The translations under genes and the position numbers were made by a program. From assembly GCF_000003195.3 (NCBI RefSeq), contig NC_012876.2, positions 58,212,407 to 58,276,406 of the forward strand: a stretch of DNA of 64,000 nucleotides, written 5' to 3'. Positions 1 through 10,482 of this stretch are shown piece by piece. Below the pieces are notes generated by a model, which had not been told where the DNA came from, ran no database searches, and saw only the letters and a program-made list of their open reading frames with translations. Position 1 is the first letter of the stretch. Every line of letters starts with the position of its first letter. This stretch comes from Sorghum bicolor. Its lineage: Eukaryota; Streptophyta; Magnoliopsida; Poales; Poaceae.

Positions 1-2526
1 CAAGCTGTATCAGCTTTTGTCAGGTACAAGGCAGTAGCAGAAAACAGCAGTGGCAGCAAAATTAAGGTGGTGAGATCTGATAGGGGTGGTGAATTCTTAG
101 CAACAGCTTTTAGAGAAGTGTGTGAACAAGCTGGGATTATGAGACAATTCGCTGCACCCTACTCACCACAACAGAATGGAGTTGTTGAGAGAAGGAACAG
201 GACTGTCATGGAGATGGCAAGATCTCTTCTGAAAAGCATGAAGGTTCCTGGATGTTTTTGGGCAGAAGCTGTGAAACATTCAGTTTATTTGTTGAATAGA
301 TTGCCAACCAAAGCCATGGGTTTGAGAACACCATTTGAAGGCTGGACTGGCAGGAAACCCCAGTTGGGACATCTCAGAGTGTTTGGTTGTAGAGCAAATG
401 TTAGACCTGCAGAGCCTCATCTAAAGAAACTAGATGACAGGAGTGTTGGCATGGTTTATTTTGGAGTGGAAGATGGCAGCAAAGCTCATAGACTGTACAA
501 TCCACAAACAAATAAAATTATAGTCAGCAGGGATGTCATTTTTGAGGAAGCAGTGTCATGGAAGTGGGAATCAGAGTTTGGTGAGAACTCAGATTTCATT
601 GTTGAGGATAATTCAGAATTATTCTCTCAACCCTGGACTGGTGGACAAGATGTGGAAAATCATCATGGAGTTCAAAACTCAGGGGGAGTTGACAATCTTG
701 GTGGAGTTCAAAATGATGATCACACATTTGATGTAGCAGCAGTTCCAGTAGAATCAGGAGAAACCTCACAGACCACCACTGTTCATGGTCAGACAACAGA
801 AACAGATGTTTCAGTTGATGCAGGAGCAGATCATGATTATGCAGAGATGGATGTTGATGGGACAATTGACATTGATGATGGTCCTGTGAGATTCAGAAAC
901 CTGAATGATGTGTATCAAGACAGTGTGGAAGTGGAGTTAACTTCTGACACAGAGATTGATGCACTATTAACAGTGATGGAGGAACCAAACTGTTATAAAA
1001 ATGCAGCTGGTGACAGAGATTGGGTGGCAGCAATGGACAGTGAGATCCAATCCATCAATAAGAACAAGACTTGGGAATTGGTGGAGCTACCAGCTGGTCA
1101 CAAACCAATTGGGTTGAAGTGGGTTTACAAGTTGAAGAAAAATGCAGAAGGAGAGGTGGTGAAGCACAAAGCTAGGTTAGTTGCAAAAGGCTACGTGCAA
1201 AAGCATGGTATTGATTTTGAGGAGGTTTTTGCTCCAGTTGCAAGACTTGATACTGTGAGATTGATCTTAGCCATTGCAGCAAACAGAAATTGGGAAGTGC
1301 ATCACCTTGATGTCAAAACTGCCTTTCTCAATGGTGAACTTGCAGAAGATGTGTATGTATCTCAACCAGAAGGTTTTGTGAAGAAAGGAAAAGAGCAGAT
1401 GGTGCTAAAGTTGAACAAAGCTCTATATGGACTGAAACAAGCTCCAAGAGCTTGGAACATCAAGCTTGACAGCAGTCTAAAGAAACTTGGTTTCAAAAAA
1501 TGCCTGACTGAACCTGCAGTATATATCAGAGGACATGGACTGTCAGCCTTGATGATTGGTGTATATGTGGATGACTTGATAGTGACTGGTGGAAAACTGG
1601 CAGAAATTGTAGCCTTTAAGCAGGAGATGACCTCAGTGTTTGATATGAGTGATCTGGGAAAACTTTCATTCTATCTGGGTATTGAGGTGGAGCAGAAAGA
1701 AGACTACATAGCTATCAAGCAAACAGGTTATGCCAAGAAAGTGTTAAGTCAGTTTGGAATGACTGACTGCAACTCAACCAAGTGCCCAATGGATCCAGGA
1801 GTGAAATTAGATGCAGATAAACAAGGAGAAAGAGTTGATGCAACTCATTTCAGGAGAATTATTGGTTGCCTGAGATATTTGCTTCATACTAGGCCAGATC
1901 TTGCTTTCTCAGTTGGGATGACTAGTAGGTTCATGGAAAAACCAACAGTCAAGCATCTAAATGCAGTTAAGCAAATCCTGAGATATTTGAAGGGTACTTT
2001 GAATTATGGGTTAGTTTATACCCAAGAAAAGAAGGAAGAACTGTTAGTGGGTTACACTGACAGTGATGTTGGAGGTGATGTTGTGAATAGGAAAAGCACT
2101 GGAGGGATGGCCTTTTATGTCAATGAAAGTCTGGTGACTTGGAATTCACACAAAGAGAAAACAGTGGCATTGTCATCTTGTGAAGCTGAGTTTATGGCAG
2201 CTACAGCAGCAGCTAAGCAAGCTTTGTGGCTCAGAAATCTTTTGAGTGAGCTCACTGGTACTCAGCCTAAAGTAGTGACACTGATGGTGGACAACAATTC
2301 TGCAATAGCTCTAATGAAGAATCCAGTGTTTCATGGCAGAAGCAAACATATTGATATCAAGTATCATTTCATCCGAGAATGTGTGGAGCGTGGACAGATT
2401 GTTGTGAAGAAAGTTGGCACTCTGGATCAGAAGGCTGACTCTCTGACAAAGCCTTTGGCAGCAGTGAAGTTTGCTGTAATGAAACACCTGTTAGGTGTTC
2501 GGGAGCTTGAGGATCATCAGGCTTAA
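1..2526 (+). CDS. copia Pol polyprotein, partial: integrase C-terminal part, reverse transcriptase, RNase H
   Basis: The frame is open from base 1, so the GTG at 67 is not a start; the true start is upstream of the window. Visible motifs in order are: integrase core RSDRGGEF (about nt 73) and [15 protein letters not shown] (about nt 160); RT motifs [23 protein letters not shown] (about nt 1300), [11 protein letters not shown] and the catalytic YVDDLIV (about nt 1564); RNase H motifs YTDSDVGGD (about nt 2053), ALSSCEAEF and [12 protein letters not shown]. The chain ends TAA at 2524-2526, directly at the polypurine tract. No internal stop is seen, so this half looks intact. Order and motifs are diagnostic of Ty1/copia; the lineage within copia was not resolved. 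Confidence 0.95.
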   Translation, partial: QAVSAFVRYKAVAENSSGSKIKVVRSDRGGEFLATAFREVCEQAGIMRQFAAPYSPQQNGVVERRNRTVMEMARSLLKSMKVPGCFWAEAVKHSVYLLNRLPTKAMGLRTPFEGWTGRKPQLGHLRVFGCRANVRPAEPHLKKLDDRSVGMVYFGVEDGSKAHRLYNPQTNKIIVSRDVIFEEAVSWKWESEFGENSDFIVEDNSELFSQPWTGGQDVENHHGVQNSGGVDNLGGVQNDDHTFDVAAVPVESGETSQTTTVHGQTTETDVSVDAGADHDYAEMDVDGTIDIDDGPVRFRNLNDVYQDSVEVELTSDTEIDALLTVMEEPNCYKNAAGDRDWVAAMDSEIQSINKNKTWELVELPAGHKPIGLKWVYKLKKNAEGEVVKHKARLVAKGYVQKHGIDFEEVFAPVARLDTVRLILAIAANRNWEVHHLDVKTAFLNGELAEDVYVSQPEGFVKKGKEQMVLKLNKALYGLKQAPRAWNIKLDSSLKKLGFKKCLTEPAVYIRGHGLSALMIGVYVDDLIVTGGKLAEIVAFKQEMTSVFDMSDLGKLSFYLGIEVEQKEDYIAIKQTGYAKKVLSQFGMTDCNSTKCPMDPGVKLDADKQGERVDATHFRRIIGCLRYLLHTRPDLAFSVGMTSRFMEKPTVKHLNAVKQILRYLKGTLNYGLVYTQEKKEELLVGYTDSDVGGDVVNRKSTGGMAFYVNESLVTWNSHKEKTVALSSCEAEFMAATAAAKQALWLRNLLSELTGTQPKVVTLMVDNNSAIALMKNPVFHGRSKHIDIKYHFIRECVERGQIVVKKVGTLDQKADSLTKPLAAVKFAVMKHLLGVRELEDHQA

Positions 2527-2535
2527 GGGGGAGAT

Positions 2536-2947
2536 TGTTGGTGTAAGCCAGCTGATGTGTCATGACTTGTGACGTGGAGGATAGCAGAGGCGGGAGCGGG
2601 AGCGCTGAAGTTTGAATGACCCACGCACGGGAGCAGTTGCAGCTGAAGCGGTGACCACGTACACGATCGCGACGTCGAGAGGCGGTTTTCACTGACAAGC
2701 TTATGTATCACGTTTTTAGCAGTTCTGTGTGTGTCACAGTGTGTGTAAGCTATTGGTATAAATAGCTGGATGTTTAGTGCGTGAGTTAGTGCTTTGGAGT
2801 TGGTTGTAAACTCATTGAACTCTTTGTGAACAGAGGTGAAAAGGGGAGCCGACGCCCTGTCGGCAGTTTCTGTGTTCATCCCTTGTTCTTGATCGATTAG
2901 GCCTAGCCACTGAAATCTTGCTCGTGATTGTTGATCCATCACTTACA
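2536..2947 (+). repeat. 3' LTR of the copia element
   Basis: It is preceded by the polypurine tract AAGGGGGAGAT (about 2525-2535). It opens TGTTGGTGTAA and closes CACTTACA, giving the TG...CA ends of a copia LTR, about 412 bp. It contains a TATA box at 2757. The end was placed where homology to the host response-regulator exon begins, so it could be off by a base or two. Confidence 0.85.
2757..2764 (+). promoter_or_regulatory. TATA box of the copia LTR
   Basis: TATAAATA lies in the middle of the 412-bp LTR, which is the usual place for the U3 promoter of a short copia LTR. Transcription would start about 30 bp downstream and, from this 3' LTR, would read out leftwards of the host gene's tail, antisense to that gene. 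Confidence 0.6.
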
Positions 2948-3974
2948 ATGAGTACACCACATGCGGTGCCGGTGGTGTTGCTCTTGCTCGTGCCGGTGAT
3001 TGGTACGCTGGCAGCAGTGCTGGGGCGGAGATGTAGGTGGCGCCGGCGAAGGCTGTGGCATTGCTGCTGCTCGGCCCGGCAGCGTCTCCAGAGATCATGG
3101 GGTTGTGTGGCATGCAGAGCATCTGGGGGACGGGCTGCATGAACAGAGAGCGGCCGTGCTGCTGGTTGTGGACATCTGTGGCCTGGACTCCTCGTCGGTT
3201 CTGCCGTGCCGGCTACAAATGGAAGAAATATAGGACATGAATACACTTGACTTGAGTACGAAATAAATGTTGAAATTGCCAAATAAATAAAGTATATATA
3301 TGCTATAAGAAATTTTGGCAAGCTAGTGACTATATATATGGTACTTATATAAGTAGTTCCTCCCTCCTTCTTAAAAAGAGTGACGTTTTTGACTTTCAGA
3401 TTTTGTATTTAACTGTTCATCTTATTCAAAAATTTTCTATAAATTATAAATTAAATAAATAATTACTAAAATATACTTGATGATAAAATAAGTAATAACA
3501 AAATAGATGATATTTAGACAAAAAAATTGAATAAGACGGATGATCAAACAAAATGTCTAAAAGTCAAAAATGACACTTTTTTGGGACGGATTCCTCAAGT
3601 TTGAGATCGAACAAATTATGGTAGGAAAAGGAAATATGCAGGTACGAATGGATAAAACGATAATTTTGGAAGAAAATGGCACCTGTTGGTGGCTAGGAAC
3701 CACGTCGTCACCATAGCTCTCCTGCCCTTCTGTCACGTTCATTTGCTCCTGTCTCCCTGTTGGCTGGCCTCCTGCTGTGAAGGGATAAGGACAAGCAGAG
3801 AGATGCATGACATGATGAAAGTAGCAACTCATTAATATAAGAATCAAAGTAAAGGGTTTACTTTCAAATGAACCTGCAACGCTGCCGCGGCCGTGGCTGG
3901 AGGAGCCGCCGTCGTTGCTATCTCCCAGCTTCCTCCTCCGGCCTCTTCCTGCCCTAGCAGCGGCCACAGGCTGC

Positions 3975-4006
<32 letters not shown>

Positions 4007-6748
4007 ATACACCAGAGGCGGCTGTCCTGCCGCCGGCGCTTGTGCTGAGTACACTGCATGAGGTGCCAATGATGTTGCTCGTGCTGGTGCTTGGTACACT
4101 AGCAGTGGCAGCAGTGCTGGGGCGGCAGAGGTGTTGCTGGGTCCGGCTCCGGCGAAGGCTGCGACATTGCTGCTGCTCGGGCCGGCAGTGTCTGCGAAGA
4201 TCATGGGGTTGTTGCCTCTGACTGTGAAGGGATAAAGGACAAGCAGAGAAATTATGTGGTAACTCAATAATATAAGAATCAAAATGATGGTTTACTTTCA
4301 GATGAACCTGCAACGCCGCTGCCGCCACCACCGACATGCCCGCGGCTAGAGGAGCTGCCGTCGTGCCTATCACCCAGCTTCCTCCTCCTGCCTCTTCCCG
4401 CCCTCACTACCTTGAAAAGGTCACAGCCGTCGTCGTCCTCCTCCTCCTCCCTGGCTTGGTCCTCAAAGGTAGAGGAGCTGGGCAAACGTGCTTCGACGGT
4501 GGCGGGAAGCGCCTGGATGCCGCGAGGCCATTCCAGCCACGGCAACGTGTTTTCCCCACGCTGCAGCAAAACCTTGGACCACTGGATGATCCTCCACAGC
4601 CTGCATACCTCGCCGGCGTCGAGGGGCTTCTTGATTACGTACGTAGCAGCCCAAACAGTGCGTCGCAGAGCCTCAGCCAAGTCGCCGGCGACCTTGTAAT
4701 CGAAAGAGTAGACTGCATTCCACACAAAGCAAATTAAATGAATATATATCCGGCCTGTTCTTTGTTTCGCTAGCTGCATGATGAATCATCTGATGCGATA
4801 TGCAACGCATCAACACGGTGCGTGCAGTGCTTACAGTAGATGACTGGGATGCACATATTGGGCTCCACCATTGCACGGAAGTCGAAGCCGCAGCTTGCGG
4901 CTCTCAAAGCGTCGATGAAGACAACGTCGGCGTCTTTGAGTCTTCCGGTGAGGAGCTTAACAGCCGACGCTGGGGTCTCGCATGTGGCCACTGCAATGAG
5001 AGACAACTGAAGTGAGTAACGTATATAGTGTGTGTGTGTGTGTGCTACTTCTTTTGTGTTTCCTGCTTCTCCTTTTTTTAATTTGGGAGTTCTTCGTTTG
5101 CTTTAATAATTTAATAGTCAGTCTTGCTGTTTTCTTAAAGTATGCTACTTAAGTCATTAAGAACACCTACAAATAAGTTAGGAAGTGTAATTATGGTTGA
5201 CATAAAAAATATTAAATTATATTGGATAAAAGTTAGAGTAGACGCAAAAAACAGCATATTCAACTTAAACTGTAGTAAAATCTACAACAGTAAGTATGTA
5301 ATTTTGCGCAATTTGATTTTAATTTCATATAAAAAACCTCCCTTGGGTGAATGACCTCCGCCCCCCCCCCTCCCCAACCCTCTAAAATGTCATCTACCTT
5401 CATATCTTAGAAGAAAACATGGACAAACCCACAAATAAGTTAGGAAGTGTAATCACGCTCGACGTAAAAAAGATAATATTGGAAAAAAAAGTTAGCAGAT
5501 TCAAAGTGGGGTGAAATCTACAATAGTAGCTAGTAGTTTCTTGAAAAGATAACAATAAAATATTTTAAAAAAAATATGCGAAGAAGTGATGATGCTCAAA
5601 TTGATTTGAATCTCAACAAAACTTCCCTTAAAAAAGAGAACAAAGATGATGTCTTCTCGACCAGTACCCCCCACACCCGTGTCCCACTACCCCCACCCCA
5701 CCTCCCAAAAAAGTTAAGGGGTATGGTAGGAAACTTGATCTAAAATGTGATCTAGAAGAAAACAAGAGTAACCTACAAATAAGTTAAGGGGTGCAATTAT
5801 GTTCGAGAAAGAAAAGATTGTATTGAATAAAAGTTGGATTAGGCAGAAAAAGAGCAGGTGCGACTAAATGTAGTAGTGAAAACTAGAATAGTAGATAAGT
5901 AATTTTCTTGAAAAGGTAACTAAATATTTAAGAAAACTGGCGCGAAGAGCGATCCCGCGCAATTTTGATTTAAATTTCATAAAAAAATTATTTTCTTGAA
6001 AAGGTAACGGCAAAATATTTAAGAAAATTGGCATGAAGAGCGATCCCGCGCGATTTTGATTTGAATTTCATTAAAAAAATAATTTTCATAAAAAAAGATA
6101 ACGGTAAAATATTTAAGAAAATTGGCGCGAAAAGCGATCCCGCGTGATTTTGATCTGAATTTCATAAAAAGAAACTCTCCTCGGCCCTCGGGTAAACAAG
6201 CAAGATCATGCTAAGGAGTATCATAAGAAACTTGATCTAATAAAAGATGATTTACCTTTATATCCAAGAAGATAACATGAACAACCAATTAATAGAATAC
6301 TAGAGCAGCATCGCATAGCACTGCTAAGAATTTCAATCCATACATGCATGTTAAAGGAAACATTTTCCTCTTTTAGACCTTACGGAAATATTGAGATAGC
6401 AAGCTCAGACAAAAAAGTAAACTAGTATAAAGCAAATCTGATGAAAACATGATCACTATGCATGCGCAAAACATAGTTTGTTCTCCAGATTCAACGAGCT
6501 TGGTCACACAACAACACAACTGCATGCGGATCTTGTCCAAAAAAATTTTCCAGCAAAACACAAATCACATACACCCTACAAGTGCATCTTATTAATTTGA
6601 GGAAAACATGGGAAGAAGAGGAGACCACAGTACCTTGGAAGTTTAGGAGAGAAAGCATCAGGCTAGCCGTTCTTAGAAACCTTGCATTGTTGTCGACGAT
6701 TAAGGCCCGTATCCCGTTTGGGAACGCGGCGTGCGAGTCGTTCTCCAT
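2948..6748 (-). CDS. two-component response-regulator-like protein, 3' end cut off by the copia insertion
   Basis: Model built from splice sites, minus strand: exon 1 6748-6634, exon 2 4990-4835, exon 3 4712-4296, exon 4 4221-3862, exon 5 3774-3683, exon 6 3212-2948 (broken). All introns are GT-AG and every junction keeps the frame. Exons 1-3 encode a receiver domain: ALIVDNN (first acidic patch, D then N), VVFIDAL with the aspartate at the usual phospho-acceptor position, and VIKKPLDAGEV with the conserved lysine. After the receiver come an acidic run, a basic NLS-like RAGRGRRRKLG, and a low-complexity Ser/Ala/Pro/Gln tail. No Myb/GARP DNA-binding domain is visible in the part present, so it is type-B-like without proof of DNA binding. 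Receivers normally take phosphate from His-phosphotransfer proteins in cytokinin-type relays; here that is inferred from family only. The remaining C-terminus must lie left of the copia element. Confidence 0.75.
3361..3590. mobile_element. Stowaway-like MITE in the last intron of the response-regulator gene
   Basis: Left end TCCCTCCTTCTTAAAAAGAG and right end CTTTTTTGGGACGGA are inverted copies that continue into GTGACGTTTTTGACTTT and its complement. The total is about 230 bp, AT-rich inside. The ends resemble the CTCCCTCCGTCCC ends of grass Stowaway elements. TTCC is present on both sides, whereas a TA target duplication is expected for Stowaway, so the exact ends are uncertain. Confidence 0.7.
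3775..4406 (-). repeat. tandem duplication of an exon-intron block within the response-regulator gene
   Basis: Block A (about 4222-4406) holds the end of exon 3 and all of intron 3. Block B (about 3775-3956) holds the end of exon 4 and all of intron 4. Both encode an RAGRGRRRKLGD stretch followed by a Ser/Gly-rich run ending ESK. Both then splice at the same GAA A/GTAAACC donor and the same CCCTTCACAG acceptor. In addition the first half of exon 4 (about 4047-4216) matches exon 6 (2950-3110), both encoding NPMI..D.AGPSSSN. Repeated unit size is near 180 bp plus the adjoining exon half. Confidence 0.8.
3971..3997 (-). repeat. (CAG)9 polyglutamine microsatellite in coding sequence
   Basis: Nine CTG units on the + strand, followed by three ATG units, read on the minus strand as three His and nine Gln inside exon 4 of the response-regulator-like gene. 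Length is likely variable between individuals. Confidence 0.9.
5142..6180. repeat. degenerate higher-order tandem repeats in intron 1 of the response-regulator gene
   Basis: Three large units begin with ACAAATAAGTTA (about 5170, 5430 and 5776), each followed by a GTGYAAT stretch and an AAAAGTT segment. The third unit then carries three successive copies, about 85-90 bp each, of a subunit containing GAAAAGGTAAC, AAATATTTAAGAAAA and AGCGATCCCGCG (about 5955, 6043 and 6133). C-rich runs near 5360 and 5670 sit at the ends of units one and two. No coding potential was seen; the intron spans 4991-6633. Confidence 0.75.
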
Positions 6749-6837
6749 TAAGGCTTACACTATTTGGTGGGCTCACTGTTGTTTGATGACAACAGTGCAC
6801 TGATGAGAAGAGAAGGAGCTAATAAGGGTGAACGGTG

Positions 6838-6845
6838 TATTTATA
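6838..6845 (-). promoter_or_regulatory. TATA box of the response-regulator-like gene
   Basis: TATAAATA on the minus strand sits 90 bp upstream of the chosen ATG (6748-6746), giving a 5' UTR of roughly 60 bp. This supports both the start codon and the gene's orientation. Confidence 0.6.
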
Positions 6846-6861
6846 TTAATTAGGCCAGGCA

Positions 6862-6880
6862 GGGGGGGGGGGGGGGGGGG
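6862..6880. repeat. 19-base G homopolymer just upstream of the TATA box
   Basis: An unbroken run of 19 G on the + strand lies about 17 bp upstream (gene sense) of the TATA box. It can form G-quadruplex structures and is a likely sequencing or assembly error hotspot. Confidence 0.9.
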
Positions 6881-7576
6881 CGTAGAGATAGCGAGGGGCG
6901 CCTCAAAAGGGACAAGCCTCGGCCACTATGCTACATCAACGTAGTGTAGATAGAATTTTTACCATATAAATAATAATACTATAAATTTCTTTTTTATAAT
7001 ATATTAACAAGTTGGAATTTTTAGAACCATGATATAACTATCTCCCTAATATGGATTTCTGCCGTCCTCATTAAGTTGTGAGATCTGTGATTTTGTTGCC
7101 AAAATTTATTACAATGCAACTTTTAGCTAAATGTATAAACCCGCCTTTTCCTCGTCCATTACCTTTGTTTCTGAGAATTAATTAATGCATTCCACTGTTA
7201 AAACTGGCAATCTTATATGACAATACTACGATTCGGTGTGCTCACTGAGAACAAAACTATGTGCATTTTTTTTTGTCTAATACGTTACCATCATTCTGTG
7301 CTCCCTCTATCTCTTTCTCTCTCTCATATGAAATATTTTATTTTCACACACCACCTTTATATCTCTAGTTACTTATTACGCAATGTCTTATATGTTGGAA
7401 AATGTTTTATGTTCCATCGAAGAGTGACGCTTACGCAATTGCATAACCATTTTATTCGATTGTATCTCTATATATGTCTCTAAGCAACCACATATCAGTT
7501 ATGGCATGTCTCTAACTCATGCGTGTGTAGTTTTATATCCCTTGATCTGTTTTTCTTAGATATATATAAAGGAGCT
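6881..7576. other. AT-rich intergenic DNA upstream of the response-regulator gene
   Basis: No supportable gene. The sequence is AT-rich with short CT repeats near 7300-7325 and many stops in all frames. The short open frames here have no family signature. Confidence 0.6.
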
Positions 7577-8030
7577 TTAATGTATTCCTCTAGTAGAATA
7601 TTATTTAATATAAAAAGATTTGTGACATGCAGGCCAGCAGCCGAAAAACTGAACTCCATCTGAGCTTTTTTATATTCCACTATATTCCATCGGTGTAGAG
7701 TATATCTTCTATCTATATATGCATGTCTTTGTGACATCGGTGTCGACACACAGCGTGGTTCATTAGAGATCGGACATGTCGCGTGTACTCTCATCACACG
7801 AGACACGTTTTAATTTCCCTGGTCTCACAGTTATATATATCAAGGCATTGCCTTTCCCTTCATCATGTCTTTCAGAGGATCTCAACCTAACCTGGCTATG
7901 CGCAATCCACATGAGTGCAGGCCAAGACGCCCGTTGGGGTAGGGGAAGAGTGGACAACATGCATGATGCATCATTTATAAACATATCTAGCTAGTCTTGT
8001 ATTGAGACTTTCAGAGCAGTTGCGGCGCTG
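7577..8030. repeat. host segment paralogous to 25125-25400 and 49400-49555
   Basis: Shared in order with the right-hand region: a TCCTCTAGTAGAA stretch, AGCAGCC followed by AAAAAC, a GTGGTTC.ATTAG..C.GAAC block, CATGCATGATGCATC, and a TAAG/TAGTCTTGTATTG end. The two copies are well diverged. The second copy is interrupted by MITEs and by the LINE-Sirevirus stack. No gene was recognised in either copy. Confidence 0.6.
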
Positions 8031-8144
8031 AAGTATATTTTTACACCATGTTTTTTTAGTAATCACTCGATTATAAACGGTGCACATAATATGAAAAAAG
8101 TATGCATTGATTTTTTGTCAAAAGAAATAAAGTGGGACAATATA

Positions 8145-8215
8145 CTCCCTCTGTCTCAAAATACAAATTATGTATCACAAAACTGAAACTATCTTTTTTG
8201 TTATTTTACTCTAAT
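8145..8215. mobile_element. possible half of a Stowaway-like MITE
   Basis: CTCCCTCTGTCTCAAAATAC matches the start of grass Stowaway elements (compare 49862). I could not find a matching inverted right end nearby, so this is a fragment or a diverged copy. Confidence 0.35.
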
Positions 8216-8254
8216 TAGTTTCTTTAATATTTTTATTTTTTATTTTTTCTTTCT

Positions 8255-8620
8255 ATATATGTGATGTTCATGTGGTATATATTTAATGTTCTAGTGTTAT
8301 GTTTTATATATAATGTTTTTCTCTTGTTCACATAGTATACATGTGATCTTCATGTAGTATACATGTAATGTTCTATAATGTTTTTGTATGATGTTCATTT
8401 AGTATACATGTGATGTTCTATAGTATACTTTAAAATGTTTAAAAAAAATCTATGTGATGTTCATGTAGTATACAAGTGATATGCAATGATCTCTCTGATG
8501 ATGTTCACTTAGTATATATATGATGTTCTATGATGTATCTAGTGATGTTCACATACTATATATATTGCGAGTCAGCGATATTTTATAGTGTATTTGATGA
8601 TATTCACGTGATATATATAA
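8255..8620. repeat. degenerate minisatellite of GTGATGTTCATGTAGTATA units
   Basis: At least eight imperfect copies of a unit near GTATACATGTGATGTTC, 20-40 bp apart, with many TATATA stretches. No coding content. Confidence 0.75.
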
Positions 8621-9404
8621 GATGCTCTGAACTTAAAATATCGTATCTGCTCGATAAGAGAAATGTTCTCTCTTTATAGGATAAATATTCGTTAATCAAA
8701 ATTTATCTAAATATATTCATGTGGGATCTTGGTTCGAAAGATTTATTGTAAGAAATACGATGGTGCAATCAGAATTTAATTTAAATACTCGGTTTAGCAT
8801 TTATGACTTTTTTTTATTTTGTGAAACTATTCATTATGTGATGACATCAGCAATTCTGTTCTTTTTTGTTTGCTGGTCTGCACGTGGCTTTAGACATCGT
8901 GCGCCTCCGTGAATCTGTCTGCATGTTGTCACCACGAAAATTACTTTTCCCATGCTCTGCTGGCGCATGGTGTGGTCCGAATGGCTAGGAGCCCCCGTCA
9001 AAATTGTCCCTCAATGCCTCTTCGATCCCATCCATTCCCCCTCACGAGGGAATCAACCGAACAAGACCTAATGTAATAATCATCTCAATCATGCAACGCA
9101 GTACATCATTTTTCCACATAAACCTTTTGTATTACACTAGATCGAACACGTTGAGTAGGCTAGTCCTAAGGGCATGCTCGGTTACTTTGTCTAGCACTTT
9201 GTGGTGTAAGCAAGCAGGAATATGGAGGGATGATGCTAATTTGGATATATCTAACAGTGCACCTTGGGACTTGTGTTGGCTAGTTTTTTTCTTGATAAAG
9301 CAAGAGTGGAAATGGCTTGCCTGGTCTGGCAAGGCAAAGCTTGCTGAGGCAAGCTAGTTATAGGAATCAAACATGCTTTCCTGTTTAATTTGTCGCGTCT
9401 ACAC
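8621..9404. other. intergenic DNA without recognised genes
   Basis: AT-rich sequence. The short + frames at 8721-8912 and 9004-9357 have no recognisable domain. I regard them as chance frames. Confidence 0.5.
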
Positions 9405-9804
9405 CTATGGAAACTAGCGATAATCAATTTTCCATGACACTTTTAGTTTTGTCACAACACTGTGAGAGCGCACTCCAACACTTGAAAAAGGGAGAGATTG
9501 GGATTAGCCTTTAGGTTGTGGCATCCAACTTTAGTATTAGAATCGCATGTGACATACTCTAGAACGGATCCATTCCAACGCCTAAACTCCATGTACCGCC
9601 TAACCCACGTGGCATCTACGCCCCACTACCCCACACGGCATCTGCACCCCCGCCTGACCCCTTGCACTTGAAACATTTGAAACACTTGCAACATACCTCT
9701 AAAACATCTAAAACACTTAAAACATACGCTTGCAACAAGCAACCTATCCTGATGGGGCCTCCGGCCTACGTCATCTGCAGTGGGTGCCATAGCCATAGTA
9801 GGTT

Positions 9805-10482
9805 GTGAGGCCGCTTGTTGATGATTTGAAGAAACTCTTGGTAGGGAAGAGTATCGAGGTGTACGATGGGTACAAGAAAGAATGTTTCAACCTACGTGAC
9901 ATGCTCTTCACCACTATCACTAACATCCTAGGACATCGTAGTGTGTCTGGGCAGACCAAAGGAGAAAAAGACTGCTTTGAGTGCTTAGATGACATGGAGA
10001 GTGTTTGGCTGAATAACACAAAGAAGAAAGTCTATGTAAGGCATCAACATTTCCTTCCTAAGGTTCATCTGTATCGGGAGATAAAATGTGAGTTTGATGG
10101 CATGCGGGAGAAATGATCTGCACCAAGGGATTTCAGTGGGCAAGAGGTATATGACCAGGTGGTATAGGATATCATGCCTAAAGTTATTGAACCGGAGACC
10201 ACTATCCTTAGAAAGCAAAAGCACGGTGAAAAAGCAAAGAAAAAGAGTGATGACAAGAAGAGGTGGAAGAAAATGTTGATCCTATGGGAACTTCCTCAAT
10301 GGAAGCATATCACGGTCTACCACATCATCGATCTCATGCATGTGAATGCCTATCGGAGTTTGCTTGGGACACTCATGAATGACCAATGGAAAACCAAGGA
10401 CCACGCAAAAGCAAGAGCTGACCTACAAGATTTGGACATTAGGCCCAAGCTAATGTCCAAATTGTACATCAAATTAACATGA
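9805..10482 (+). pseudogene. TNP2-like CACTA transposase fragment
   Basis: The first piece (9805-10116) reads VYDGYKKECFNLRDMLF, then SGQTKGEKDCFECLDD, then KKKVYVRHQHFLP, the pattern of the TNP2 transposase core with its cysteine pair and R-H-R-F-L-P block. The second piece (10174-10482) is in another frame and has WELPQWKHITVYHIIDLMHV and LLGTLMN...KTKDHAKARADLQDL, the next conserved block of the family. A frameshift separates the two and the ends are missing. This would have been the DDE-type nuclease that cuts element ends. It cannot be functional as it stands. Confidence 0.8.

Larger units (their letters stand above)
1..2947 (+). mobile_element. Ty1/copia LTR retrotransposon, 3' part (5' end lies outside the window)
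   Basis: The first 2.5 kb is an open integrase, reverse transcriptase and RNase H frame in the copia order (integrase before RT). It is followed by a polypurine tract and one LTR starting TGTTGG and ending TTACA. The right junction is sharp: from about position 2949 the DNA matches the repeated exon of the minus-strand response-regulator gene (compare 4047 onward), so the element inserted inside that gene. The expected 5-bp target duplication on this side would be ATGAG at 2948-2952. The matching copy on the left is not visible. Confidence 0.93.

Noticed and set aside
2918..3240. Several + frames over exon 6 of the response-regulator gene
   Set aside because: They run antisense to an exon whose frame, splice acceptor and homology to exon 4 are consistent.
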